DNA of 64,000 nucleotides from positions 1 through 64,000 of the forward strand of contig DUQH01000029.1 in assembly GCA_012837895.1 (NCBI GenBank). The letters run 5' to 3'. A model generated the notes under the pieces. It searched no databases. It was given only the letters and a program-made list of their open reading frames with translations, and had not been told where the DNA came from. This document shows positions 1 to 8,798 of this stretch, one piece after another; positions within the stretch are counted from its first letter, which is position 1; each line of letters opens with the position of its first letter. Source of the stretch: Candidatus Fermentithermobacillaceae bacterium. GTDB taxonomy: Bacteria; Bacillota; Sulfobacillia; Fermentithermobacillales; Fermentithermobacillaceae. The translations under genes and the position numbers were made by a program.

Positions 1-58
1 CCTCCAGCGCCGATGGTACTAGGCTGGGGACAGCCTGGGAGAGTAGGTCACTGCCGGA
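1..58 (+). rRNA. rrf: 5S ribosomal RNA, 3' part
   Basis: The first bases carry the typical 3' half of a bacterial 5S rRNA: the stretch with GATGGTACTAGGCTGGGGAC, then a GGGAGAGTAGGTC segment and a terminal CTGCCGG. The 5' half lies outside the window, so an rRNA operon ends here. It is followed at once by a rho-independent terminator. The exact 3' end is uncertain by a few bases. Confidence 0.85.
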
Positions 59-68
59 TGTTCATTCA

Positions 69-97
69 AAGCCTCACCGTAAAGGTGGGGCTTTTTG
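69..97 (+). terminator. Rho-independent terminator of the rRNA operon
   Basis: A 10-bp stem (69-78 with 84-93, containing one G-T pair) closes a five-base loop and is followed by a run of T. It lies just past the 5S rRNA and fits the end of the ribosomal RNA transcript. Confidence 0.8.
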
Positions 98-243
98 TGT
101 TGCGGGCCTTTCGTTCCGCCTCCCTCGATTCCTAAAGCATGAGGAAAGAAACTACGGTGAAAAGGCAGCTGTCGGGGGAAAGGCAGCTATCGTTGAAAAA
201 GCAGCACAAATCCGTTGCAGGTCTCAAACCCGGGCGGAGAGTT

Positions 244-1416
244 TTACTCTGTCCTGAGAGCTTGTATAGGCTCCAGGTTGGCAGCCCTGTTTGCAGGAAG
301 ACTCCCAAAGCTCACACCAACCCCTATGGACAAGGCGATAGCAATCGCAGCTCCCTTCCATGGGAACACAGGCGAAATCCCGATGAAAAGCGCAATGCCA
401 CGGGCCAGCAAAGTGCCAACTGCTATTCCCAGTGCCGCTCCAATCAGACTAAGCACTACTGATTCCAGAAGGAACTGGCGCAGGATATCCTGATTTGTCG
501 CGCCTACGGCTTTCCGCAGCCCTATTTCCCTGGTGCGCTCGACAACTGATACAAGCATGATGTTCATGATGCCTATGCCGCCCACCAAGAGCGAAATGAA
601 AGCGATACCGCCGAGCATCAATGTGAGGGTCCGGCTCACGCTCTGAACAATCTCGAGCACCTGGGTTTGATTGAAGATCCTGTAAGCGTTTTCGTCCCTG
701 AAGCGCCTGTTGAGACGGTTTTCCACAGCAGAAGAAATCACGTCAACCGAGTCTTTGTCCTGACCTTTGATGTAAAACGCGGTGAATCCCCGCCTTCCAA
801 GGAGTCTTTCAGCTGTTGTAACTGGAATTATCACCTGATCATCCTCAGAACCGGCGATACCGCCACCCCTGGGCTCCAAGACGCCTATCACTGAAAACGT
901 CTGGCCGTTTAGTTTGATGGTTTCGCCTACCGGGTTAGACAGGCCGAAGAGCTCCAGTGCCACATTTTGGCCAATTATCGATACCTTTTGACGGGTATCC
1001 ACATCGATGGCCGAGATGAACCTGCCCCTTTCAACCTGAATATCACGGACAGTCGCATATTGGTGATTGACCCCGGCTATGCTGCAGTCGAAACGGCCGG
1101 TGCCATGTTTGGCGACACCTGAGGAAGTAATCACAGGGGACACAGCTGCTATGCCTGGAATATCATACACAATATCGTCTAGCTCGCTTTGGGTGAGAAC
1201 CATGTCAGGCCCCCTGCCCCTTATTGATACTGTGAGAAGGTATGTGCCCAGAGCCTCTATCTCGCCGGTCACCTCGTTTTGTGCACCTTCGCCGATAGCT
1301 ACCACCCCTATAACAGCGGCGATACCAATAGTGACCCCCAAGATAGTAAGGGCCGAACGCAGCCTGTTAGCCATTACAGCCCCAAGTCCTATTTTCAAGG
1401 TAGTGAGGAAGTCCAT
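244..1416 (-). CDS. ABC transporter permease, MacB/FtsX family
   Basis: The 390-residue protein has the MacB/YknZ/LolC-type permease layout: an N-terminal membrane helix (about residues 15-40, with the motif RSALTILGVTIG), a large extracytoplasmic MacB-PCD domain (about 45-240), and three C-terminal helices (about 265-385) with the family motif VVERTREIGLRKAVGA. Such permeases work with a cytoplasmic ATPase and an adaptor to export peptides, antibiotics or lipids. The adaptor is encoded just upstream (1535-3142), but no ATPase gene is present between or beside them, which is unusual. The ATG start has a GGGG-rich ribosome site. Confidence 0.9.
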   Translation of the reverse strand: MDFLTTLKIGLGAVMANRLRSALTILGVTIGIAAVIGVVAIGEGAQNEVTGEIEALGTYLLTVSIRGRGPDMVLTQSELDDIVYDIPGIAAVSPVITSSGVAKHGTGRFDCSIAGVNHQYATVRDIQVERGRFISAIDVDTRQKVSIIGQNVALELFGLSNPVGETIKLNGQTFSVIGVLEPRGGGIAGSEDDQVIIPVTTAERLLGRRGFTAFYIKGQDKDSVDVISSAVENRLNRRFRDENAYRIFNQTQVLEIVQSVSRTLTLMLGGIAFISLLVGGIGIMNIMLVSVVERTREIGLRKAVGATNQDILRQFLLESVVLSLIGAALGIAVGTLLARGIALFIGISPVFPWKGAAIAIALSIGVGVSFGSLPANRAANLEPIQALRTE

Positions 1417-1472
1417 TACCCCTACATCCTTTCGCCGCTACCGGTATTTGCACGAGCCTTCCTGGTGTTCGC

Positions 1473-1564
1473 GGTATCCGGAAGCTCATGTTTGCGAATG
1501 CTGTTGCCTCGTGGGCCAGGAGCGAAGACAGTGCTCATGGTACCCGGAACCTCATGTTCCCAAA
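1473..1564. repeat. Imperfect tandem duplication at the adaptor-permease junction
   Basis: Two 26-bp copies (1473-1498 and 1539-1564) match at 21 of 26 positions and lie 66 bp apart. On the minus strand the second copy codes for the last residues of the adaptor, and the first copy would encode a similar peptide just past its stop codon. The pair occupies the junction where the ATPase gene normally stands in this transporter type, so it may be a recombination scar. Confidence 0.55.
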
Positions 1565-3142
1565 CGGCCAGGAACTCCCGGAGAATATCAACACAGCATC
1601 ACCCTCTTGGAGTCCGCTGAGGACTTCTGCGCTATTCGAGCTGATGAGCCCTATCTCGACACTTACAGGTTCAGCTCCGGCGAGTATTTTACGGGCAGCA
1701 GCCGGGCTTAGGCGCTCTGATTCCATCTCGCTTTCAGAGACGCCGCGCACAACCCATACCACATAACCTCCGTCTTTAGATTGGAGCGCTTCTACAGGGA
1801 GCAGCAGGGCATTGCTTCGTGAATCTGTGTTGATTACCACGTCGCATGACATTCCTGAGAGCAGCCCGCCCTGGGATTCCACCAGTATTTTTGCGTCGAA
1901 GGTTGCTATTCCACCGGTGGGCTTTCCCTCAAAACTTATGGTTGAAACAGTTCCCGGAAATTGCTTTCCAGGCACAGCATCCGCGGTAATTGTAGCAGTC
2001 TGGCCGGTCTTGACTTTACCTGCGTCAATTTCGTCTATTGGGAGAGTGATCTCCATGACGCTAAGGTCGCCAACCACCACTATGACAGACCCGGCTGGCA
2101 CATTATCTCCTTCTTGTACCCGCACATCGATCACGGTGCAGTCTTCAGGAGCGGTTACAGTTTGTGAGTCCAGCGTGTCTTCCAGAGAGGCCAGCCTGTT
2201 TTCAGCATGCTTCAGCTTGAGCAAGTTGGTTTCTATCTGAGACTCAATTGATTTGTTCTCCAGCTGGACAAGAATGTCACCGGCTTGAACACGGTCACCT
2301 TCAGCAACGCACACGCCGGTAACAGTACCGCCGGCCTTAGCAGTTATTCCATGCACCACATCTGAAAGCTGGTTGTCCTCGTGGTACGACTTCACTACCC
2401 CTTGGCCGGTGTCTATTTCGACAACCACTGACATTCCTGGCATGAGGGCTCCCAACTTTTCGATTTCTACCGTAACCGGATACAGCACTACCCCGCCTTC
2501 CCTTGCTTCTCCTGTCTGGTTTACATGTGTCACCTTACCAGGAACTGTAGTCAAGAGGTCCAGGAAGAAAACCCCTGCTTCTTGTCCCAGCGCTATTCTT
2601 TCTGCCTGAGTCTTGTTGAAGTAAGCGCTCACTTCCATATGTGAAGCGGTGATGGTGCATATGTGAGCGCCCTCAATCACAGACTGGCCTTCCTTTACAG
2701 ACAAGCGGGTTACGGCTCCTTCCCATCGGCTTGTAACGGTAAGCGAGGCGTATTTGTCTTGTAAGTCCGAAATGGTAGTCTCAATTTGCTTGAGTTCCAA
2801 GCTTGCATCGTCAATGCTCAGCAGGACATCCCCGGTCTCCAGCTGTGCAAGTAGCTGGCCCTGTTTTACATCCTGCCCGGGACTAACAAACACCCCGGTT
2901 ACTTCTCCCCCGTGCTTTGCCGGCAGCTCCCAGCGCCTATGAGGCCTCACTGTGCCGGTTCCGGTGACGGCGACATCAATGGCTCCCCGTGTAACCCTTG
3001 CCAGGCGGAAACTCTGGCCCTGGGTCGTTGCCAGGATGCGTTGCCTGAGTGAAATTCCTCTCCAGACCACGATTCCTATGACCAGGATTAAGATAATCCA
3101 AAGCTTACGCCGGCCTGAGAACATCTTCCTAATCGTCTGCAT
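1535..3142 (-). CDS. HlyD/MacA-family efflux adaptor protein
   Basis: The 535-residue protein begins with a single membrane anchor (about residues 11-30). It then shows the periplasmic-adaptor pattern twice: biotinyl-lipoyl-like motifs (SPGQDVKQGQLLAQLE near residue 90 and AEGDRVQAGDILVQLE near 285), a coiled-coil-prone stretch (about 300-325) and beta-barrel segments. It is long for a YknX/MacA protein (usually 370-430), probably because it has two lipoyl regions. It should link the neighbouring permease to an export path; in a Gram-positive cell such adaptors act outside the membrane. It is transcribed together with the permease gene downstream. The substrate is unknown. Confidence 0.85.
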   Translation of the reverse strand: MQTIRKMFSGRRKLWIILILVIGIVVWRGISLRQRILATTQGQSFRLARVTRGAIDVAVTGTGTVRPHRRWELPAKHGGEVTGVFVSPGQDVKQGQLLAQLETGDVLLSIDDASLELKQIETTISDLQDKYASLTVTSRWEGAVTRLSVKEGQSVIEGAHICTITASHMEVSAYFNKTQAERIALGQEAGVFFLDLLTTVPGKVTHVNQTGEAREGGVVLYPVTVEIEKLGALMPGMSVVVEIDTGQGVVKSYHEDNQLSDVVHGITAKAGGTVTGVCVAEGDRVQAGDILVQLENKSIESQIETNLLKLKHAENRLASLEDTLDSQTVTAPEDCTVIDVRVQEGDNVPAGSVIVVVGDLSVMEITLPIDEIDAGKVKTGQTATITADAVPGKQFPGTVSTISFEGKPTGGIATFDAKILVESQGGLLSGMSCDVVINTDSRSNALLLPVEALQSKDGGYVVWVVRGVSESEMESERLSPAAARKILAGAEPVSVEIGLISSNSAEVLSGLQEGDAVLIFSGSSWPFGNMRFRVP

Positions 3143-3328
3143 AATAACACCTCACCAGTTTATCCGGATGTCAGTGGGCCTTAGCACCCTCTGGGGCGCG
3201 AACCCGCACCCACTAGTATATTCTAGCATTTGTTACAGAAGTCTCAACTTACGCGGTCATACGCTGCCTGGATGCATGCACCTGGCTGTCTTGGTATCAG
3301 GGCTTGTGAAGAAATGTGTTGACAACTC

Positions 3329-3357
3329 TGGGGATAAATACCAAATTCTGTGGATAA
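3329..3357 (-). promoter_or_regulatory. Pair of DnaA boxes upstream of the decarboxylase-tmk-holB genes
   Basis: On the minus strand, 3349-3357 is a perfect DnaA box (TTATCCACA) and 3329-3337 is one base off (TTATCCCCA). They point the same way, 20 bp apart. They lie in the 322-bp gap 3143-3464, which holds no gene that I can support. A TTGACA at 3319-3324 may be a -35 element but has no convincing -10 partner. Control of the following run, which includes tmk and holB, is inference. Confidence 0.5.
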
Positions 3358-3464
3358 AACTGGATAGCTTGTCTGCTGGATTACCACAGGCCTTGTTGTT
3401 GTTGTAAGATAAAGTAGACACCAGAAAGGGAATAGAAAGACCATACAAGGAGCGGGTACGGGTC

Positions 3465-5081
3465 ATGGATAAAGCACCTGGTGGTATTCTTCAAAACATC
3501 GCTTATTACATAGGACAGGACCCTGTGAGGATGCATATGCCGGGACACAAGGGGCGTATTAAGTATAGGCAGGGCAAACACGGACACAAACGAGATGAGC
3601 GCCTAAGGATACTTCTAACCGCTGAAGGCGGCGCTGTGTCTGACATAGTTGACATCCTTCGGGGTGCACTGGACGCCGTTAAACCCATGGACGTCACTGA
3701 AATACCTGGATTGGATAACCTCCACTACCCAGGCGGGGTTATCAAAGACATGCAGGATGCCATGGCTGAAGCTTTCGGTACTGCAGCGACCTACTGTCTC
3801 ATAAACGGGGCTACATGCGGGATACTGGCTTCGTTGATAGGCCTCAGGATGACCATGGGGCCTGGTATGGTAATAGTCCCCAGAAACGCCCATCGCTCCA
3901 TAACTTCAGGCCTTATCCTGTCAGGCTTGGAACCACTGTTCGTTTACCCTGAATACGACAGCAGTTTTGGCGGTTACCTGCCCCTAAAAGTATCTGACAT
4001 AGAAGCCCAACTTGACGAGGCCGCTTCCAATGGCCGCCTGGACCGAGCTGGAGGGATACGCGGCATCCTTGTGGTCAATCCCACCTATACAGGGGTATGC
4101 CGGGACCTTACCGGTATTTGCGAATACGCTGACAGCTTGGGTGTCCCTGTCATAGTTGATGAAGCCCACGGAACCCTGTTTAGTTTCTCTGACAACCTAC
4201 CTGTTTCAGCTATTGAAACAGGGGCCAGTTTGGTAGTTCACGGTGCTCACAAAACCACTGAAGCTTTCACCCAGACAGGCTTGATGCATGTGACTGCAAA
4301 ATGCGCCCGGCAGTTTCCGGCGCTGGCATCTAACGTACCAGAAGCACTAAGGTTGGTTCAATCTACCTCGCCTTCGTATATCCTGCTCGCATCTTTGGAA
4401 AGGGCAATAGGAGGTCTCAAACAGGATGCGACATGGGTTGAATCAATGATACAATCAGCACACCTGATTAGGCGGGAACTATCAAACATCAGGGGGATAA
4501 GGGTAAGGGCTCCTGAAGAAGCCAACTGGGATCCTGTAAAGATCCTAATCGACGTGTCGGAATTGGGCATATCAGGGCCCCAGGTGCAGGAATTGCTCTG
4601 GGATAAGGCAAGGGTTGTTCCGGAAATGGTAGGGCCAGATTATGTTGTTTTGATGGTCACAGGAGCTGACAATTCATCCGACGTTGAAAAAGTGGTCAGG
4701 GCTTTCCAGGAAATATCCGGGGAGTGTTTCGGGCATGGGCGCTTAAGCACCGGCTCTTCCGGGGAAGCAGGGGCTGGCCGGGCAAATTTGATCAAACAAC
4801 TGCTTAAGTACGAACCGCCAAGGGCGGAGACTGTGATACCCCTCCCCCAGGCGTTTTATTCCCGCAGCAGGCAGTTTTCCCTTGAAGAATCGGTGGGCAA
4901 AATCAGCTGTGACACGGTACTAATCTACCCTCCAGGGTCTCCTGTGGTTGTTCCAGGCGAAAAGATGACTGAAGAAATAGTGGAATATCTTCGTGCAGCT
5001 ATAGCTTGCGGCCTCCCGGTCCTGGGCCGCGGGTACTCCGGTAGCGGGGAGGAGTTGAGGGTGTTTTGCCTAGATCAATAG
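3465..5081 (+). CDS. Orn/Lys/Arg decarboxylase-family PLP enzyme (YaaO type)
   Basis: The 538-residue protein is a fold-type I PLP enzyme of the major Orn/Lys/Arg decarboxylase family. The N-terminal motif MHMPGHKG and the lysine in VHGAHKT (Lys263, expected to bind PLP) are present, and the C-terminal decarboxylase domain (from about residue 400) is short. The substrate cannot be read from sequence; relatives decarboxylate arginine or lysine for polyamine synthesis. In many Firmicutes this gene stands directly before tmk, as here, and its end overlaps the tmk start by 16 bp, so the two are probably co-transcribed. Confidence 0.85.
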   Translation: MDKAPGGILQNIAYYIGQDPVRMHMPGHKGRIKYRQGKHGHKRDERLRILLTAEGGAVSDIVDILRGALDAVKPMDVTEIPGLDNLHYPGGVIKDMQDAMAEAFGTAATYCLINGATCGILASLIGLRMTMGPGMVIVPRNAHRSITSGLILSGLEPLFVYPEYDSSFGGYLPLKVSDIEAQLDEAASNGRLDRAGGIRGILVVNPTYTGVCRDLTGICEYADSLGVPVIVDEAHGTLFSFSDNLPVSAIETGASLVVHGAHKTTEAFTQTGLMHVTAKCARQFPALASNVPEALRLVQSTSPSYILLASLERAIGGLKQDATWVESMIQSAHLIRRELSNIRGIRVRAPEEANWDPVKILIDVSELGISGPQVQELLWDKARVVPEMVGPDYVVLMVTGADNSSDVEKVVRAFQEISGECFGHGRLSTGSSGEAGAGRANLIKQLLKYEPPRAETVIPLPQAFYSRSRQFSLEESVGKISCDTVLIYPPGSPVVVPGEKMTEEIVEYLRAAIACGLPVLGRGYSGSGEELRVFCLDQ

Positions 5082-5758
5082 AAAGGGCACTTCCTGGGGT
5101 ATTTATTAGTCTTGAGGGATGCGACGGGTCCGGGAAATCCACCCAGCTTTCGAGATTATCAAGGAAACTCGGAACTGCAGGCCTAAACCCCCTGGTAACC
5201 AGGGAGCCGGGCGGTACTCCCTTTGGCGAGAGGATCAGGCAGCTACTTTTGGATCCAGACAGTCCTGACAGATCGATCTTGTCGGAGACCTTGCTGTACG
5301 CTGCGGCAAGGTGTGAGTTTGTATCTAAGATCGTCAGGCCTGCTTTGGTGCAGGGACGCGTAGTGATCACTGAAAGATATGCTGATTCTACATGGGTGTA
5401 CCAGGGCTATGCAGGAGGGGTGCCACTTTCAACCATAGAAACCCTCAACGCAATAGCAACAGGCGGCTTGGAGCCTGACCTGACTTTGGTACTGGACATC
5501 GGCCGGCAGGAAGTGGTCGATGAACGGCTTGCTTCCAAGCGGAAAGACAAGATTGAATCCAGAAGTGATGAGTATCATCAAAAGGTAAGGGAAGGGTACA
5601 GGGAACTGGCAAAACGCTTTCCACACCGTGTGGTGTGTATAGATGGTGGTTTGGATGTATGTGTTGTTGAGGCTATGATCTGGAAAGAGGTTGTCAACAT
5701 TTTGTCCAAGAAGGGGTATGATTTTACTGACGAGAAACGAGGGAGGGAAAGCCTGTGA
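5066..5758 (+). CDS. tmk: Thymidylate kinase
   Basis: dTMP kinase phosphorylates dTMP to dTDP for DNA synthesis. The 230-residue protein has the P-loop GCDGSGKST (about residues 18-26), the motif TREPGGTPFGE, and the TERYADST segment that contacts the nucleotide, at the normal family length. The start is TTG at 5066, preceded by GGGGAGGAG; it lies inside the end of the upstream gene. The stop codon overlaps the GTG of darA (GTGA), showing translational coupling. The order tmk-darA-holB-ricT-rsmI-abrB is the conserved Firmicute arrangement. Confidence 0.95.
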   Translation: MPRSIERALPGVFISLEGCDGSGKSTQLSRLSRKLGTAGLNPLVTREPGGTPFGERIRQLLLDPDSPDRSILSETLLYAAARCEFVSKIVRPALVQGRVVITERYADSTWVYQGYAGGVPLSTIETLNAIATGGLEPDLTLVLDIGRQEVVDERLASKRKDKIESRSDEYHQKVREGYRELAKRFPHRVVCIDGGLDVCVVEAMIWKEVVNILSKKGYDFTDEKRGRESL

Positions 5759-6081
5759 AATTGATGATTGCGGTTATTCAGGACAAGGATGTCCCGAAAC
5801 TGATGGATGCCCTTGTGCGGTCAGGGTTCAGCGCTACGAAACTTGCTTCTACTGGTGGCTTTCTCCGGGAAGGCAACTCCACGGTTTTGATCGGGGTAGA
5901 TGACGACGATATCGAAAACGTTCTGGAGATCGTGAAGAATACCTGCAGTGCGCGTGAGCAGCTTGTGACGCCCATAACTCCTGTAGGGCCTGCTGAGTCA
6001 TATGTACCTTATCCCGTAGGTGTAGTGGTAGGGGGAGCGACCGTTTTCATCTTGCCCATTGAGAGGTTTGTAAAACTTTAA
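5755..6081 (+). CDS. darA: Cyclic-di-AMP receptor, PII-like
   Basis: This 108-residue protein matches DarA (PstA/YaaQ), a trimeric PII-like cytosolic protein that binds the second messenger c-di-AMP. Characteristic stretches are the N-terminal MKLMIAVIQDKD, the TKLASTGGFLREGN loop and the GVDDDDIE segment. It lies between tmk and holB as in B. subtilis. The yaaR gene that follows it in B. subtilis is absent. It starts with GTG, overlapping the tmk stop codon. Its downstream partner is unknown. Confidence 0.93.
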   Translation: MKLMIAVIQDKDVPKLMDALVRSGFSATKLASTGGFLREGNSTVLIGVDDDDIENVLEIVKNTCSAREQLVTPITPVGPAESYVPYPVGVVVGGATVFILPIERFVKL

Positions 6082-6094
6082 CAACTCTAATCGA

Positions 6095-7135
6095 TTGTTT
6101 GAGGTGTCTGATAAATACATGAATTATCTTGTAAGCGGTCAGGAAGTTCCCGTCAAGATACTTAAAGCCATATTGAGATCAGGCAGGATTGCCCATGCGT
6201 ACCTGCTCAAAGGACCGGCAGGCTCCGGGAAAGCTGCCCTGGCAAGAGAGTTTGCAAAGGGATTATTGTGCCTGAATCAAAGCCGGGCGGACGATAGCTT
6301 TGGAACCGGGGACGGCATAAAGCTTGCCTGCAACGTGTGTGAGTCGTGTACCAGGGTGGACAACCACACCCACCCTGATCTGCTAATGATCGAGAAGGAA
6401 GGGACAAGCATCAGGATAAGCGCTTCTCACAGCATGATCAAAGAAGTGCTTACCCGCCCGTTTGTTTCAAAGCGCAAGGTTTTCATCATAGATGATGCAG
6501 AAGCGTTGACTGCCGAGGCTGCCAATGCATTGCTTAAACTCCTGGAAGAACCGCCTGCCCATGTTAATTTCATCCTTACTACATCAAACGAGTCGGCAAT
6601 TCCGGCCACAGTGATCTCCAGGTGCCAGGTGATCCCCCTAAGGGCGTTGCCTGCTGAAGCGATTGCCGGGTACCTTCACCAAATTCATAACGTGCCTATC
6701 GAGCTGAGCAGGGAGATTGCAGCTTTGTCAGATGGCAGTGTCCACAAAGCCCTCTGGCTTCTTTCACAGGGTGATCAGGAGGGTGTTGACGGCCCAGCGT
6801 TGGCCGGCCGGATAGTTGGCAGTTCCCCTGTTGAGTTGGCACAAGAATATTCCAAGGCGGACTCACAAGACAGGCACAGAATCCTTGTTGCCCTGGAACT
6901 TGAGTTTGCCCAGAAGCTTGCCAAAGCTGCAATGGAGTATAATTATGGGGAACACGGGGCGTACGGGGAACACGAAAGACCGGATGCCGGCGGTGCTGAT
7001 GCCTTGAAAACCAATTTCCAGGCGCTCAAAGCAATCATGCGGGCAAGGCAGCGGCTAGGCGCCAACGCCAACCCGTTTCTGGTGTTCTGTACGTTGTTCA
7101 TGGATATACAGAGGTTTATTACAGAGGAGATCTGA
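6095..7135 (+). CDS. holB: DNA polymerase III, delta' subunit
   Basis: The delta' subunit is part of the clamp loader that places the sliding clamp on DNA. The 346-residue protein has an AAA+ fold with a P-loop (KGPAGSGKAAL, about residues 38-48), a four-cysteine zinc site (one Cys in LLCLN, three in CNVCESC) and an SRC motif (ISRCQVIP). The start is uncertain: TTG at 6095 gives the full length but lacks a clear ribosome site, while ATG at 6119 has a distant GAGGTG. The C-terminal third is less conserved, as usual for this family. Confidence 0.92.
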   Translation: MFEVSDKYMNYLVSGQEVPVKILKAILRSGRIAHAYLLKGPAGSGKAALAREFAKGLLCLNQSRADDSFGTGDGIKLACNVCESCTRVDNHTHPDLLMIEKEGTSIRISASHSMIKEVLTRPFVSKRKVFIIDDAEALTAEAANALLKLLEEPPAHVNFILTTSNESAIPATVISRCQVIPLRALPAEAIAGYLHQIHNVPIELSREIAALSDGSVHKALWLLSQGDQEGVDGPALAGRIVGSSPVELAQEYSKADSQDRHRILVALELEFAQKLAKAAMEYNYGEHGAYGEHERPDAGGADALKTNFQALKAIMRARQRLGANANPFLVFCTLFMDIQRFITEEI

Positions 7136-7176
7136 CATTATATATGAGATAGACATCTCCAAGCGGGGAGAGAGTT

Positions 7177-7986
7177 ATGCCTACAGTTACAGGAATCAGA
7201 TTCAAAGAAAAAGGTAAAGTGTATTACTTCGATCCGGGAGATATTCCGCTCAAAGCAGGCGACAAGGTGCTTGTGGAAACGGTCAAAGGTACTGAAATGG
7301 GGATTGTGGCCATTGAGCCAAGAGATGTGCCAGAAGAGGAACTGGTTTTGCCTCTAAAAAAGGTGCTGCGTTTAGCCGGTGAAGAAGACCTGGCTGTAAC
7401 AAGGCAAAACGAGGAAAAAGCAAGTGAGGCCATGAAGATTGCGGCAGAAAAGATTGCCCATCATGGCCTGGAAATGCGGCTGGTGGATGCTGAATATACC
7501 TTTGACGGATCAAGGGTTACCATATATTTCACCGCCGATGGCAGGGTAGATTTCCGGGAACTGGTGAAAGACCTGGCATCAGCGCTGAGAACCAGGGTTG
7601 AGCTGAGGCAAATCGGCGTGAGGGATGAAGCTAAGTTCTACGGAGGCCTGGGCCCCTGCGGCAGGGAGCTATGTTGTGCTAGTTTTCTCTGTGAATTCCA
7701 GCCTGTTTCCATAAGGATGGCCAAGGAGCAGAACCTGCCGCTTAACCCTTCAAAGATTTCGGGCACCTGCGGCCGGCTCCTGTGCTGTTTGAGGTTTGAA
7801 TCGGAAAGTGCAAACGCCGAGAAAGGACGGCAGCTGCCTATAGAAATCGGGGCATGTGTGATTACACCTGCCGGCGAAGGTAAGGTTGCCGGGTACAATC
7901 AGTCCAAAGGATTGTTGACTGTCTTGTTAGAGGGCGGAAGCGTATCCGAGTTCCCTGAAGAAGAAGTTGACGAGAAGAAAGAATGA
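7177..7986 (+). CDS. ricT: PSP1-domain protein RicT (YaaT)
   Basis: The 269-residue protein has the PSP1 domain and the cysteine cluster typical of RicT/YaaT (GPCGRELCCASFLC near residue 155 and GTCGRLLCC near 195). In B. subtilis RicT acts in a complex that carries iron-sulfur clusters, promotes RNase Y-dependent mRNA maturation and helps the Spo0A phosphorelay. The ATG start has a GGGGAG site. The gene overlaps rsmI by four bases (ATGA). The yabA gene, which follows in B. subtilis, is not present. Confidence 0.93.
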   Translation: MPTVTGIRFKEKGKVYYFDPGDIPLKAGDKVLVETVKGTEMGIVAIEPRDVPEEELVLPLKKVLRLAGEEDLAVTRQNEEKASEAMKIAAEKIAHHGLEMRLVDAEYTFDGSRVTIYFTADGRVDFRELVKDLASALRTRVELRQIGVRDEAKFYGGLGPCGRELCCASFLCEFQPVSIRMAKEQNLPLNPSKISGTCGRLLCCLRFESESANAEKGRQLPIEIGACVITPAGEGKVAGYNQSKGLLTVLLEGGSVSEFPEEEVDEKKE

Positions 7987-8735
7987 AAGATGCGGAACTT
8001 AGTCAAGTGGGCCAAAGCGTAGACAAAAACCTTCAGGAAGCGGGGGTTCTTTATATTTGCGGAACCCCCATAGGCAACCTTGATGACGCTTCGTTCAGGC
8101 TGATACAAGTGCTGGGCAACGTTGATCTAATCGTCTGCGAAGACACCAGGCGGACGCGGAAACTGCTTGCCCGGTATGATATCAGGAAACCTCTTCTTGC
8201 CTTCTATGAGCATGTGGAAAAGCAGCGCACCGGGATGGTGCTGGAACAGATGTCCCGGGGCAAGTCGGTGGCTTTGGTTTCTGATGCCGGTATGCCCCTT
8301 ATTTCGGACCCAGGGGCCCACTTGGTGAAACAAGCCCGGGAAAGCGGGTTTCATATCGTTGCAGTTCCAGGCCCGTCTGCCGTAACCACGGCGCTGGCGC
8401 TTGTAGGGTTTCCCTCGTCCCACTTTATTTTTGCTGGGTTCCCCCCGCGTAAGTCTAAGAAGAGGCAGGAGTTCTTCAGCCAGTGGATAAGACCACAAGT
8501 TCCTGTAGTGTTTTTTGAGTCTCCCCACAGGCTGGTGAAAACCCTCGACGACCTCATGTCGGTTTTTCCCTCTATCCAGGTTGGTTTATGCCACGAGATG
8601 ACAAAAGCTTACGAAAGCGTGATGGTAGGCCCGGTAACGGAGGTATACGGGCAGATCAAAGACTCTGAGGCTAAGGGCGAATGGGTAGTGGTAGTTTATC
8701 TTGAATCCTCTCAAGATCAAGAGGAGGCAGGTTAG
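7983..8735 (+). CDS. rsmI: 16S rRNA (cytidine-1402-2'-O)-methyltransferase
   Basis: RsmI methylates the ribose of C1402 in the decoding centre of 16S rRNA, using S-adenosylmethionine. The 250-residue protein belongs to the tetrapyrrole-methylase fold: TPIGNLDD near residue 29, CEDTRRTRKLL, SDAGMPLISDPG and VPGPSAVTTAL. The N-terminus is slightly longer than typical. It starts with ATG overlapping the ricT stop codon. The gene ends facing abrB, with a GC-rich hairpin (8723-8745) at the boundary. Confidence 0.94.
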   Translation: MKDAELSQVGQSVDKNLQEAGVLYICGTPIGNLDDASFRLIQVLGNVDLIVCEDTRRTRKLLARYDIRKPLLAFYEHVEKQRTGMVLEQMSRGKSVALVSDAGMPLISDPGAHLVKQARESGFHIVAVPGPSAVTTALALVGFPSSHFIFAGFPPRKSKKRQEFFSQWIRPQVPVVFFESPHRLVKTLDDLMSVFPSIQVGLCHEMTKAYESVMVGPVTEVYGQIKDSEAKGEWVVVVYLESSQDQEEAG

Positions 8736-8745
8736 TCCCGCCTCC
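8723..8745. terminator. Candidate hairpin between rsmI and abrB
   Basis: A GC-rich stem of nine pairs with one mismatch and a five-base loop starts inside the rsmI end and spans its stop codon, between the convergent rsmI and abrB genes. No T run follows, so termination is only a guess. Confidence 0.3.
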
Positions 8746-8798
8746 CCCGGACATATATTCAAGTGTTATTGTTTACTATGTAGACCCCTTACCGATTG

